A DNA stretch of 64,000 nt, taken from positions 1,674,001 through 1,738,000 of the forward strand of contig NC_082407.1 of NCBI RefSeq assembly GCF_004011695.2, written 5' to 3'. Within the stretch, counting starts at the first letter, position 1, and the number at the start of each line of letters is the position of its first letter. The notes beneath the pieces were generated by a model. That model did not search any database and was not told where the DNA came from. It saw nothing but the letters and a program-made list of their open reading frames with translations. Shown one piece after another: positions 34,329-45,905 of this stretch. The stretch comes from Ascochyta rabiei. Its lineage: Eukaryota > Ascomycota > Dothideomycetes > Pleosporales > Didymellaceae. The translations under genes were made by a program, and so were the position numbers.

Positions 34329-34642
34329 TGTGGCGATGTGGCGAGCGAGAAGGCGGCGTCGAGGGCGATGGATGGAGTTGTCGTGTTTGGTGTTGAGCGG
34401 GAGCTTGAGCTACGTACGCACGTTGAGGCCACATTCAGGATCCTGGTCGGCGTCGGCACGGCGGACGAGCGAGAGCTCCCCGCAGAAACACCAAGCTAGG
34501 TGCATACCGTCCTCTGTCAGCTCCTTGCACCATTCCTCCCCCACCACCCCCTTTGACAACTCCACTGTAATTCCGCCGAAGCTTCAACGGCCCTCAAGCT
34601 TTCGACAACTGCCACACGATCCACAAAAACTCGACAAACACC
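34329..34642. promoter_or_regulatory. Short divergent promoter between OST2 and TMEM14 genes
   Basis: Only 314 bp separate the two start codons. Both products are small multi-span membrane proteins, so shared regulation is possible. C/T- and CA-rich sequence at 34530-34640 is probably the TMEM14 leader. Confidence 0.5.
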
Positions 34643-35052
34643 ATGGTAATCCTCTCCTAGAGCTCCCCTGTGGCTCCACACCCAATCAGACCGGCTCCAT
34701 TGCACTCGTGCTAACTCTCTCGCCACCCCAGTCTCTCGCCAACACCGCACTCATCCTCGGTGCTCTCACCGCCGGCGGAGGCATCACAGGCTACATCCGC
34801 ACCGGCTCTATCCCATCCATCGCCGCCGGCGTCACCGTCGGCCTGCTGTACATTTTCGGCGGCCTGCGCATCCAGAACCGCAACCCGTACGGTGTTGAGC
34901 TCGCCCTGCTTGCGTCGCTTGTCCTCGCCGGCAGCTCGATTCCCCGCGCCATCAAGTCGGGTAAGCCGCTGCCCATTGGCTTGAGCTTGTTGGCTACCTT
35001 TGGTCTGTATACGTTTGGTACTGCGTTTCAGCGGGGAAGCGCGAGGGTCTGA
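34643..35052 (+). CDS. TMEM14 family small membrane protein
   Basis: The first coding exon is just the ATG at 34643-34645, followed directly by an 86-bp GT-AG intron with a GCTAAC branch site. Exon 2, 34732-35052, supplies the remaining 106 residues, for 107 aa in total. Gly/Ala-rich membrane helices are ALILGALTAGGGITGYIR, IAAGVTVGLLYIFGGL, ELALLASLVLAGSSIPRA and IGLSLLATFGLYTFGTAF, the four-helix TMEM14 layout. Human TMEM14C works in mitochondrial haem synthesis and yeast has YJR085C. The fungal role is not established. A start inside exon 2 is not available before the first helix, which supports the ATG-only exon. Confidence 0.88.
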
Positions 35053-35195
35053 GGCGTGGCGATCTGTACGGGAACGATGGGAACGGGGAGAGGACGAGGC
35101 AGCATGCATGCTGCGTACCCGTAGGAATACAGCATTTCACGGATGAGTGTTCGGTATGATGTGCGTTTGCGTGCTACGGATTGCTATCGCTCGGC

Positions 35196-36892
35196 TCAGT
35201 GCCCGTCGCTCGCCTTGCCCAGTTGGAACGCCTCCCGCACAGCCTCGCCCAGCCGCCTGATGCCCTCGTCGATCTTCTCCGCCGGCGCCGCCGCGTACGT
35301 TGCGCGGAAGAACAGCGTATCGTGACTCTCCTCGTTGTCTGCGTAGAACCAGCTCCCCCGCATCACCAACGCGCCGTGATCAATCACCTGGAGGAAAATC
35401 TCCTGCTCAATCATCTCGATGCTCTTCCGCGGGTAATCAGGGTGCTTGGTGAAGTCGACCTGCATCCAGTGAAACATGCCCGCCATGGGGGGGTTCCAGC
35501 TCATGACCTCGCGGGGCAGATGTCTGGCGCAGGACGCGAGGATGGCGTCGCGCCGCTTGGTGTACTGGACGCGGATGTGCAGCAGCCAGTCGAGGTAGCC
35601 GGCGTGGCCCCAGTGTTCGTCGAGCAGCTTGAACAGCACCAGCTGCGAGATGCCCGAGGGGTTCTGCGTCGACACGTCGGCGTGCTTTTGGTACTTGTCT
35701 ATCACTTCGGCCGAGGCCGTCAGCCACCCGACTCGCGAGCCTGGCGCTATCACCTTGGAGAAGGAGTCGAGCCGCATCACACGCCCGTCCGTGTCCATGG
35801 AGAGCAGACTGGGGACGAGGGAGTCGAGGAACTCGGCGTGCGACTTGGGGAGCGGCACGTCCGGGGCGTTGGGGCCGGTGTAGGGTTGCATTTGGAGGAA
35901 GTAATACGGTTCGTCTTCGATGATGTAGACGTCGTGTTTCTGGCACACTCTGTACAGTGCTCGCCGCCTCTCTGTGCTCTGTGTTGCGCCCGTGGGGTTC
36001 TGACCCGTGGGCACGGTGTAGAGGAGATGGGGCTTGCGGGCGCCTCGTGTGTTGACGTCCCAGTTGGATAGAATGGCGTCCATGGCTTCTGGGAGCAGGC
36101 CTTCGGCGTCCATGGGGACGCCGCAGACGCGCACACCCATTGGTCGTGCTGTCTCTACAGCTGCCGAGAAGGTGTACTCCTCCGACAGCATCACGTCGCC
36201 GGGCCTTGCTAGCAACCGCAGAGCCATGTCGAGTCCAGAGGTGCTTCCAATGCTCATGGTGCACCGCCAGTCCTCGTAGGGAGGGTCGTGCACCATCTCC
36301 GTATGCTCGGTGACCCAGCGCAGCATCTGTGCAGCTCCAGCACCCTGACCATAGTTGAAAGCAGTTGAAATGTCAAAGGTGGACTTGTTCTCTGCGAGGT
36401 CGTGTTTGCCTGCTGTGATGACGACACCTGACTTCTTGGTCTCCGCCTCAGAGAACATTCCAATGGCCGGTACCTTCATCGACAGCTCTTCGAATGGAAA
36501 GTACTCACTCGAGGGTAGTCCGCCGCCGAGAGAGATTATGCCTGGCGTGCTGAGGTACTTCGCTGCGTCCTTGAGGGAATTGCCTTTCCGCGTTTGAGCT
36601 TCATGACTAAAGTAGTCTGACGGGTACAAGTTAGCTTCTGTCTGCTCCTCCCGGTGCACTGTGGACATGTCAACATACGTTGCCAAGATTTCGCCTTGGG
36701 TTTGTGATCGTGTGATCGTAGTCTGAAGTTGGCTGTGTTGGCTGGAGCTGCAACTCCCCACTGAGCTTTGTCTGTCTTCTTTCGGCGCCCATGAATGTCA
36801 TTGCTTTGTACGGGAGCAGTCAGAGGGTTAGGTAGGGTGACTCCGGTGGTGTCCGATACTGCCGAGACCTCCACAGCTGAAGGTGGTGCCAT
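35196..36892 (-). CDS. ARO8: ARO8-type aromatic/2-aminoadipate aminotransferase
   Basis: Exons 36892-36679 and 36616-35196 are joined over a 62-bp intron and give 544 aa. This is a fold-type I PLP enzyme: substrate loop GIISLGGGLPSSEYFP, TVPTGQNPTGAT, the cofactor block IIEDEPYYFLQ, and the Schiff-base lysine in SFSKVIAPGSRVGW. The last third carries the conserved Arg in TLFFRATYAA that binds substrate carboxylate. Aro8 enzymes exchange amino groups between aromatic amino acids or 2-aminoadipate and 2-oxoglutarate, serving Phe/Tyr and lysine pathways. The N-terminal 75 residues are variable. The gene ends close to the TMEM14 gene: the two stops converge 143 bp apart. Confidence 0.93.
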
Positions 36893-37852
36893 TGTTCGTG
36901 TTTGGGTTGCAGCCTCCAGTGTGTGATCGTCAAGGTCGTATCAATTAGCAGTAATGTGTGATATTCTTCGCCTTATCTTGCAAAGTATAGCAATGTCAGT
37001 TCAATAGAGTGTGTAGTACCAGAGGCGGCTGATGGGGTACGATACTCTTTATCACTCCTGCTCTTTCAAAGCAGTGCGCCCTGCACGCGTTTGAGACCCA
37101 CGGCCCTGCATCATTCAGACCCGATTAGTAGCGGCTAGGTACGGATCAGACGAGCAAGGTCAAGCGATCCAGTAAGAGGAGCCACTAAGTGAATGCTCGT
37201 ACTAGGTCCACGCCCTGTACACTCCGAGCTGCTCTCCGAACACTCCCATTGCACCACACTTGCGATAAGAAACGGCGACAAGGAAACCAAAGCCTGGTGT
37301 GCCTTGAAAATTGATCATTGTCGGAGGTGCACCTGCATCGACGTGGAATAAAGAAGACGTACGTATCACGTAAGACGTCTGACGTGCTGGGCCAATCGGT
37401 GGTTTTACAGGGTCATTCGTACCGCTGGGGAATACACGCCCGCAAACGCTCTAGACGATCAAAGCCGCAGTCAGCCGCGCTTGAGGAGCTGGCAGGGCGC
37501 ATCAACCTGCTGCTCAAAACGAGTATTGATCAATTCATCCCAAGTCAGGAAGCACGCTTCCTGGTCGACTGGCAATGTCTCGTAGATCCATGGCATGCGA
37601 GAGTCTCCTTCCTGGCTTCTTCCAATCACCATGGACATTATCCGTTTCCATCACCTACTTCTCTACGTCGAGTCGTTACTTCCTTCGGATCTTGGTATAA
37701 AACGCAACACAAATGCCCAAAACAAACATAAGCGAGATTTTGACGCTCAAACCGGAGCGCTTCATGCAACCATATCGTGCAGCCTAGTCTTCATGTCCAG
37801 TCCTTGGGCAAGATGCCCTCTCTCTGTATGCATATGGCGTCGAAGATGGATC
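36893..37852. other. Intergenic
   Basis: I support no gene in this 1 kb. It contains the ARO8 promoter side and the 3' side of the Sel1-repeat gene. Open frames here lack recognisable features. Confidence 0.45.
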
Positions 37853-39907
37853 TCACATGAGCGTGCAGTTCTCCTCTTTGCCTTCTTTACCGTCCTTGCC
37901 CTCTTTCCCACCTTTTTTGAGTTTGCCTTTGTCGTCGCTCGTTGGCGCGTGTGTTTGGCCCGATGCAGCGGCCTGGATGATAGCGAGACGCTGCTTTGCT
38001 CTTTCATCTCCATGATCGGCGGCTTTGACGTACCAGACGTTCGCTCCTAGCGGGTCACGTCTGCATCCAATGCCCATCTCTGTAAAGTAACCGCAAGCAT
38101 ACTCAGCTTTGGGAAGACCTGTATCGTTTAGCGGATATGCTCGAGAAGCAAGTGTGCTGTAGGTAGACGTACCATGCTCTGCAGCCTTTTTGGCCCACTC
38201 ATATGCCTCGTTTTCGTCCTTGTCCAACACGGGCTCGGCGCCAACCATGTACCATGCACAGAGATTCATCATGGCTTCGGGGATATCGGCTTGAGCAGCG
38301 CAATTGTAGTAATGCACCGAGAGAGCGGCATCTTTGGGACAACACAGCAGTCCGTGCTCGTACGCCTCTCCGAGCTTCAGGGCCGCCGATGGATGTCCCA
38401 ATTCTGCGGCTTGTGTGAACAGCTGGACGGCGTAAATCTCGTCTTTGAAGATGTCGTCTCCGTAACCTGTTTCGTGCAAGAGGCCTAGCTCGTAGGGCGC
38501 ATTGTTGTATTGGTAGTCGGCGGATTCGGAGGCGCGCTTGAGCCACTTGACGCCTTCCCTGTACTTGCCCTGGAGACCCATGTCACCTCTCAGACATGCA
38601 GAACCAAGTCGTGTTGCGGCTCCAGGGTGGTTCTTTGATGCTGCTGCACGGAAAAACTGCACGGCTTTGGCGTAATCTTTGCGGCATCCCCAGCCAAACT
38701 CGTAGCAAAGGGCAGCACGGTACCCCGACTCGGCGTGACCATGTTTGCTCGCGGCAATGAACAGTGGAAATGCGCGGTCGTAATCGGGCTTGTCCTTGTT
38801 GAACAAACCAGATGCATATCCATCGGCAAGGTAGTATTGCGCAAAGGGGTAGCTGCGATCGGCTAAACGCTGCAAGATCTGCCGTGCCTCCTTGAGCATG
38901 TCTGCAGGTGTCAGGCCGTGGTCGTCGTTGGTGGGACCCGATGCCGTGATCTCGCGTGCGACCTGGACCATGAACAAGGCAAACTCGTACTGGACCGGAC
39001 TGTCCTGCGTCTTCTTGACGTTTGCTCTGTACATTTCCAGCGTCTTCTTGGTGTCGAGCAGCGATGCATTCTGTCCGACGGCGCCTCGCAGTTGCGAGTT
39101 TCCTATGTTTGCAGCTGGAGCGATCTGCTGGTTGTAGGGCAAGTTCAGCAGATCCACGTAGGACACAGGCCTGGCGTCTGGGGACCGGCGGTTCGCCGAG
39201 GCCTGTCGCTGGTAGTTGACCGGAGAGCCAGCGGGGGACGGAGGCCCACCCACGGAGAGACGTGGGGAATGTGTACGACCTTGGGCATTCAGCTCCGAGC
39301 CCAGGGTGTAGGCAGAGCTGGGTCGCACGTGTGTAGTGCGGGGTACTTGCAACGGCGAGCCAGTGGCGAAATCAAACGCGCTGGAGTGATTCGAGTCGGC
39401 GCCCGGCGATTGAACGGGGGAGTGGACGGTAGAGCGCGTTGGGTCGCGGGCCGGGTGTGTGGACAGTGGCGGGGTGGGCTGCGAGAAGTGGCCGGCCTGG
39501 TACTGTTCGGGCGGGGCGTAGACGGAGTCGGGCTCCTCTTGCATGTTTGCCATGTCTAGCTCTGCAGCGTGGGAATAGCGGCTGCGGTAGGAGCCGTCGC
39601 TGATGTGTAGCTGGCGGATGGGTGCGTCTCTGGCGATGACTTCGGAAGCTGCCGAGTCTCTGTGGCCTCCCAGGTCGGGTGTTTCTCTCGATGGTGTGCG
39701 CGAGTGGCCTCGGGAACTTGGTGTGAGAGACGAGCCAGAGTGCGGCGACTGGCGCCCCCCTGCCACTGTGTCGGGATGCTCGTCGATGCTGAAGGAGGGG
39801 ATCGGCGGCCGGCGGATGTGGCTCGCTTCGGCATCTTCTTCGGGGGCATGTGGAGGTGGAATCGGCGGCAGACCCCGTGTGGGTGCTGCTGCTGTTGGGT
39901 CCACCAT
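37853..39907 (-). CDS. Skt5/Chs4-like Sel1-repeat protein with CaaX box
   Basis: Start chosen at 39907 (MVDPTAAAPTRGL). The frame is open to 40225, but that extension encodes an Arg-Thr run from a (TG)n-type microsatellite and looks like leader. A 54-bp intron (38172-38119, GTACGT...CTAAAC...CAG) gives 666 aa. Residues 1-250 or so are Pro/Ser-rich and disordered. The C-terminal half holds about seven Sel1-type helical repeats, for example SGYRAALCYEFGWGC and AALKLGEAYEHGLL. A Lys/Gly-rich tail ends in CTLM, a farnesylation-type CaaX box. Yeast Skt5/Chs4 has this same plan, is prenylated, and activates and localises the class IV chitin synthase Chs3. A class IV chitin synthase is divergently encoded next door, supporting that role. 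Confidence 0.88.
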   Translation of the reverse strand: MVDPTAAAPTRGLPPIPPPHAPEEDAEASHIRRPPIPSFSIDEHPDTVAGGRQSPHSGSSLTPSSRGHSRTPSRETPDLGGHRDSAASEVIARDAPIRQLHISDGSYRSRYSHAAELDMANMQEEPDSVYAPPEQYQAGHFSQPTPPLSTHPARDPTRSTVHSPVQSPGADSNHSSAFDFATGSPLQVPRTTHVRPSSAYTLGSELNAQGRTHSPRLSVGGPPSPAGSPVNYQRQASANRRSPDARPVSYVDLLNLPYNQQIAPAANIGNSQLRGAVGQNASLLDTKKTLEMYRANVKKTQDSPVQYEFALFMVQVAREITASGPTNDDHGLTPADMLKEARQILQRLADRSYPFAQYYLADGYASGLFNKDKPDYDRAFPLFIAASKHGHAESGYRAALCYEFGWGCRKDYAKAVQFFRAAASKNHPGAATRLGSACLRGDMGLQGKYREGVKWLKRASESADYQYNNAPYELGLLHETGYGDDIFKDEIYAVQLFTQAAELGHPSAALKLGEAYEHGLLCCPKDAALSVHYYNCAAQADIPEAMMNLCAWYMVGAEPVLDKDENEAYEWAKKAAEHGTSTYSTLASRAYPLNDTGLPKAEYACGYFTEMGIGCRRDPLGANVWYVKAADHGDERAKQRLAIIQAAASGQTHAPTSDDKGKLKKGGKEGKDGKEGKEENCTLM

Positions 39908-40257
39908 GGTCTGGCGGTGTGTTGTGTCTGTCGTGCTGCTGGCCAGCAGTGTGTCGTAGCTATGCACCGTAAAGCCGGCCGTGTCCGCAGCGGTGGGTCC
40001 AAGGTTTTGTGGAATCGCAAACGGGCGTCTGCTTCTGCTTCTGCGTGTGCGTGTGCGTGTGCGTGTGCGTGTGCATCTGCGTGCTGTCGTCTGCTGCGTG
40101 TCAGCGCCCAAGCTGTGGCGGCGTGGAATGTGCAGCGTATCGGCAGGCTGCAAGACATGCATGCGCCCGAACCCTGGATCGCGGCCGAGGGAACACTGAC
40201 GCAGTACGTACAGCGGAGGAAACACGGCACTGGGAACGCAGATTCTACCACGAGAAC

Positions 40258-40375
40258 TGACGTGAACTGACGTAACTGATGTGACTGACGTGAACTGACG
40301 TGAACTGACGTGAACTGACCTGAGTGACCCGAGTGACCTGAGTGACTTGAGTGACCTGACAGACCTGACAGACCT
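40258..40375. repeat. Imperfect TGACGTGAAC/TGACCTGAG tandem repeat
   Basis: About ten imperfect units built around TGAC occur in a row. The first part uses TGACGTGAAC and the second TGACCTGAG or TGACAGACC. TGACGT is also the core of a CRE/AP-1-like site. Confidence 0.8.
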
Positions 40376-41908
40376 CAGTCAGACCTCGGGGGCGGAGACT
40401 GGGCGTCTCGCGGCGTACTATGTATGTCTCGAGTCGTGGCCGCTCAGGCTTCCCCACCATCAGCCGCGGCGAGGCAAGCACGACGGAGCAGGCAGACGTG
40501 ATCCTTGAAGCCGCCCCACGCAAATGTGCTCCGCTCGAGTTCGCGCCAAAAGCACGGGCTGCTGAGGCCGCGGATACGAGCTGCTAGACAGCGCCCATGG
40601 TACAACACGCTCTACGGACTCGGTTGGTTCCGAGGCATGCTGGGTGGGAGAGGAGTAGTCACATGTACTGCTGGGCAGGTGCGCTAGAAGATAGAAGAAC
40701 AGAATCCTCAACACGTTCAGCTACTGTACGTCATTCGCCATGGCCAGGGCTGGGGCTGCGGCTGGGGCTGGGCCAGAGGTTGGCAGCCACGGTCGAGGAA
40801 TGCAATGCCTCACCCAGATGCATCTCCCTCCCAAGCCAGACGGCTGCAGGTCGCGAACGAATGCCACAGCCCCAGAAGGCCGTGCAAGCCGTGATCAAGT
40901 GGAAGCCTCGGTGGCCCTGCACTACGAAGTACCCTGAGGCTGGATGGAGGCCCTGCAGGACTAGACAGGCCAAGCGCGTGGCGCCATGGACCCTGACTTC
41001 ACCAGATGGGTTTCGGCTTGCCAGAACAGACTGGCCACTCGACGCGCTTCTGCAGGGACAAAGGGGAAGGGGGTGGAAGGATTCTGGCGCAGTCTTCGTG
41101 TTTGTCCGGCTCCCATTCATCTAAAGAAGCCGTATCGGCTGTAGAGCTGGTCCTGGCACGGGCTCTCTGCAGCGCTGCTGAGCGTGGCTAGCCGCAGCGT
41201 TGCACAGCGGACGTTGGATTGCCTGTGCAGTGCATGATTCGTGCTGGGTCAGTGAGAGCCGAGGGAAAAGGAAAAAAAAAGGATCGTGGCAGCCCGCGGA
41301 TCCAGGGGCCAGCGAGGGCCATGCGCAGCTGCATGCTCGCTTCTTCGGTGCAGCGGGGGTAGTGAACGGGTGGTGCTGCCTCAGGTTTGGCCATCCAGGC
41401 TGGAGGTCTTCAGCAGATCCGAGTCAGTCTAGGCTTCTGCCAATGTGCCGTGAAGACGTCCTACGAGGGCAGGCACGGTTGCCATCACGATCACGATGCT
41501 CGCAGTTGCTCAGGCTCCGAAGAGCCCTAGTGGCTAGCGGTGGTAAACAGCATCCAAAATAGCACGGCTGGCTGCTGCGAGTCGCCCGCGCCGCTGCTTC
41601 TGGCAAGGGGCATCTCGCCCCATCGTTCAGTTGACCTCGCAACTCCCGCCCCAGGGCTGCACCAGCACCAGCACCAGCACCAGCACCAGCTCTGAGCCCG
41701 GCTGCCCCGCCGTTTGCTGTTCTCCTCGGACCTCACTGTCCTTTTCGCGGTCGCTCGTTCGCTGCTGACCCACCACTTTCGCTGCACTTTCGCTGCACCT
41801 TCGCTGAAACCCCCTTCCTTGCCTCCTGCACGCTGCACCTGCCCGGGCTCCCACATCGACCCCCGTGCTTGTTGCCCCCACAGCACCACCACCAGCCAGC
41901 ACCAGTCA

Positions 41909-41943
41909 GCACCACCACCACCACCACCACCACCACCACCACC
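41909..41943. repeat. (ACC)n microsatellite in the chitin synthase leader
   Basis: About eleven tandem ACC units occur 150 bp upstream of the chitin synthase start codon. Confidence 0.85.
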
Positions 41944-42092
41944 AACGTCACGGCCGCCCCTCTCCACCCGCTCGCTCGCTCAGCAACCACACGGGAGAGC
42001 GGCTCTTCTCGTGCCGTATTCCTCCACCGCGGCCCTTGCTGGCCTAACGCGACTGGGCCGTGTCACGCTGGGCAAGATTGCATTCCTCGACA

Positions 42093-45000
42093 ATGTCTCT
42101 GCCGCAGCGACCAGACGGGCAGCGGCGTGCCTCGCGCGAACCAACAGCGCACCGCCGCCGCCGCACTTCGGACGCCGAAAACACGCGTTCGCACGACCGT
42201 ACGCCCAGCCATAGCAAGAGCGGCGCCCACAGCTACGCCCGCCCGCTCCCCTCGCCAGGCACTCCCGTCCCCATGGACCGCGACCCCATCATGCGCAGCC
42301 AGCAGTCGACCCCTGCCCACGACCTGGGCCGGAAGCGCAGTCTGATCCGCCCAGAGCGTCGCCGCGTCGATCCCAACGATCCCAACTACCACTACCGCAA
42401 GCACGCCCAGAGGATGAACGTCCAGCCCTCGACCACCGGCAACGACCCCATCATGGAAGACGCCCTCGAGGCCGAGACCGTCAGCTCAGACAGCACCGAC
42501 CTGAAGCCCCCGCACATGCGCAATGCTTCTGGCGGCGGCTACAACGACAAGCAAGCACCCCTGGACGACGAGTCGCCCCGTGCCGCGCCCAGGCTGACAC
42601 GGAGCAAGACGATGGAGAACCTGGAGAAGCAGCGCCAGAAGGAAAAGGACAAGATGCGTCCGCCAAGCTTGTGGAACGTCTACTGTGCCATCATCACCTT
42701 CTGGTGTCCCAATGCCGTTCTCAAGTGCTTTGGCAAGCCCCAAAAGGCGCAGCAGCGTGCTTGGAGAGAAAAGGTCGGCCTGGTCAGCATCATTCTGATG
42801 ATCTGCGCCGTCGTCGGTTACCTTACCTTCGGCTTCACGGAGACGGTTTGTCCATCGGGCGGCAGTGTTCGCCAGCGAGTCAACAGGGTCGGTGGAGGAT
42901 ACATGATCATTCACGGCAGAGCATACGACCTAGCGCAATCCACCCACCCCCTCGCCCGTGGCGTTCCTGCAGGCGCCAACGTTCTCTTCGATCTTCCCGA
43001 GAAGCATTCCGGACAAGACGGCAGCTTCCTCTTCCAGAACGTCAATGGCGCTTGCAAGGGTCTCATCACACCCAAAGACAATTCTGGCATCCCCGAGACA
43101 AACGGCAACCTGGGCTGGTATTTCCCTTGCCGTACCTTCAACCAGGATGGCTCCACCAAGCCCAACACCACTTTCCTCGAGTACAACGGCTACCAGTGCC
43201 ACACCTCGGACAACGCTCGCAAGGCCTTCTATGGCCTGAGGAATGCCGGAGACGTCTACTTCACCTGGGACGATATCCGCAACAGTTCCCGTAACCTCAT
43301 GGTCTGGGGCGGAGACGTCTTGGACCTGACACTGCTCGATTGGTTCAACAGCACCCAAGTGAACGTCCCGACCATTTTCGGCGAGATCAAGGACAACCCC
43401 GCCGTGCGCGGAGTCGATGTCACTCGCGCGTACTCTTCTAGCTACGAGAAGCAGGTGGCGCGCTGCTTCACTGAGATTATCAAGGTTGGCTCCATTGACA
43501 CCGAGAGCATTGGCTGCATCGCGTCCAAAATCGTTCTCTACGTCTCGCTGGTCTTCATTCTCGCTGTCGTCATCGCAAAGTTCGTTCTCGCGCTGACCTT
43601 CCAATGGTTCCTCAGCCGAAAGTTTGGTGCTGATAAGACTTCCACGGCCAAGGCAGACTCCAAAGAAAGGAAGCAGCAGATTGAGGAATGGAGTGACGAC
43701 ATCTACCGACCACCGCCGCGACTCGCAGACCCTGCTGCTGGACCTGACCGTTCGAGCAAGCGTGGCAGCACCTTCCTACCGTCCACCTCCAGATTCACCA
43801 GTCCTTACGCCATGGAGAAGTCGGCCAAGACGCGAGCACCGCCAACCACGATGACCAGCCAGAGTGCAGGTTCTCGCCTGCTTTCGTCCAACAGCGGCAT
43901 GTACAGGCAACTGAACGCAAGCCAGGGCACGCTGCCTACGACCCATCTCGACAGCAAGAACCAAGGCCAATCTCGATCAAGCCTGCTTCTCTCCGGCTCA
44001 ACCGAACAGAACCGTTATTCCAGTGTCATGGGCGAGGAAGGGCCTGGCCCATCCGGCTTCATCCACGAAGCCGTTGTGCCTCAGCCTCCCTCTGAGTGGC
44101 AGCCGTTTGGCTATCCCCTGGCCCACTCCATCTGTTTGGTGACGGCCTATTCCGAGGGCGCCGAAGGCCTGCGCACCACGTTGGACTCGATTGCCACGAC
44201 CGATTACCCAAACAGCCACAAGCTGATCCTGGTCATTTGCGACGGCATGATCAAGGGTCAGGGTGAAGACCTGACTACGCCTGAAATCTGTCTGGGCATG
44301 ATGAAGGACCACGCAGTCCTGCCTCACGAAGTCCAAGCATTCTCCTACGTTGCCGTCGCCAGCGGCTCGAAGCGTCACAACATGGCCAAGATCTACTCCG
44401 GTTTCTACGACTACGGTGAAGACTCTCGTCTCCCCTCGGACAAGCAGCAACGTGTTCCCATGATGGTGGTCGTCAAGTGTGGCACCCCCGATGAGGCCAC
44501 CAAGTCCAAGGCTGGCAACCGTGGAAAGCGCGACAGTCAGATCATCCTCATGTCGTTCCTGCAAAAGGTCATGTTCGACGAGCGTATGACGGAGCTCGAG
44601 TTTGAGATGTTCAACGGTATCTGGAAGATTACCGGCATTTCACCAGACTTCTACGAGATTGTGCTGATGGTGGACGCCGACACAAAGGTCTTCCCGGATA
44701 GCTTGACTTACATGGTATCCGCCATGGTCAAGGACCCAGAGATTATGGGTCTCTGTGGTGAGACGAAGATTGCCAACAAGAGACAATCGTGGGTCTCGAT
44801 GATCCAGGTGTTTGAGTGAGTTTCCCTTTGGACGTTGGACGATTGTGCCACTGACAGCAGCAGATACTTCATCTCGCATCACCTGGCCAAGTCGTTCGAA
44901 TCGGTATTTGGTGGTGTCACTTGTCTTCCCGGATGCTTCTGCATGTACCGCATCAAGGCTCCCAAAGGTGGCCAGAATTACTGGGTCCCAATTCTGGCTA

Positions 45001-45905
45001 ACCCTGATGTTGTCGAGCACTACTCGGAGAACGTGGTCGATACGTTGCACAAGAAGAACCTGCTGCTGCTAGGCGAGGACCGGTACCTGTCGACACTGAT
45101 GCTCAAGACGTTCCCCAAGCGAAAGCAGGTTTTCGTACCCCAAGCTGTTTGCAAAACCACGGTACCGGACGAGTTCAAGGTCTTGCTGTCGCAACGTAGG
45201 CGATGGATCAATAGCACAGTCCACAACCTGATGGAGCTGGTGCTAGTGCGGGATCTGTGCGGCACCTTCTGCTTCAGCATGCAGTTTGTCGTGTTCATTG
45301 AGCTGATCGGCACCCTGGTTCTACCGGCCGCCATTGCCTTTACCTTCTACCTGGGTAAGGCTTCGTACGCGAGGATGGAATGGTGTAGAGTGCTGACACT
45401 TTCTAGTTGCCATCGCCATCAAAGCAGCCGTTCTCCACACGGCGGCACCCGTCATCCCCCTTATCCTTCTTGCGCTCATTTTGGGACTGCCAGCGCTTCT
45501 GATTGTCATGACGGCTCACAGCTGGTCTTATGTTGCGTGGATGTTTGTTTACCTGCTGTCCCTTCCGATATGGAACTTTGTTCTTCCCACGTACGCGTTC
45601 TGGAAGTTTGATGATTTCAGCTGGGGCGACACACGGAAGACGTCGGGCGAGAAGACGAAGAAGGCGGGTCTGGAGTATGAAGGCGAATTCGACAGCAGCA
45701 AGATCACGATGCGAAGATGGCACGACTTTGAAGCAGGTAAGGCGCACCCTCTTCCCCTGACGATGTTTGTCACTAATGTTGAGCGCCCACAGAGCGGAGA
45801 CTTAAGACACCTGGTGGCGGGTGGTCACAGACGACGTCGGCTGGGTGGCCGCAGCAGCAGCAGCAGCAGCAGCAGCAGGGATACGAGACGTACTATGACA
45901 ATTGA
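42093..45905 (+). CDS. Class IV chitin synthase (Chs3 type)
   Basis: Exons 42093-44815, 44864-45354, 45407-45736 and 45793-45905 give 1218 aa, normal for class IV. The start [10 protein letters not shown] matches the family. Residues 1-190 are hydrophilic; membrane helices begin near 230 ([20 protein letters not shown]). A luminal cytochrome-b5-like segment follows, then a helix at about 485-510. The GT2 catalytic core contains the DAD metal-binding motif ([11 protein letters not shown]), the acidic EDRYLST and the [13 protein letters not shown] signature. C-terminal helices come next, and a final exon encodes a run of nine Gln before GYETYYDN. The enzyme makes chitin from UDP-GlcNAc at the plasma membrane. 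Its yeast relative Chs3 requires Skt5/Chs4, a homologue of which is encoded divergently upstream. Confidence 0.96.

Larger units (their letters stand above)
39908..42092. promoter_or_regulatory. Divergent 2.2-kb promoter region between Skt5-like and chitin synthase genes
   Basis: The region separates two opposite start codons and is rich in simple repeats: GTGTGC units near 40045-40073, TGACGTGAAC-type tandem units at 40258-40375, CACCAG units at 41660-41690 and ACC units at 41909-41943. The last two lie close to the chitin synthase ATG and probably in its 5' leader. I see no separate gene. Confidence 0.5.

Noticed and set aside
34100..34459. 119-codon minus-strand frame overlapping OST2 exon 1
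   Set aside because: Out of frame with OST2, Thr/Pro-rich and featureless; a shadow.
35181..36071. 296-codon open frame antisense to ARO8
   Set aside because: Mirror of GC-rich coding sequence of the aminotransferase; no domain recognised.
39908..40225. 106-codon N-terminal extension of the Skt5-like protein
   Set aside because: It encodes an Arg-Thr run from a GTGTGC microsatellite and no conserved residues. The ATG at 39907 has a good context and starts the conserved Pro-rich region.
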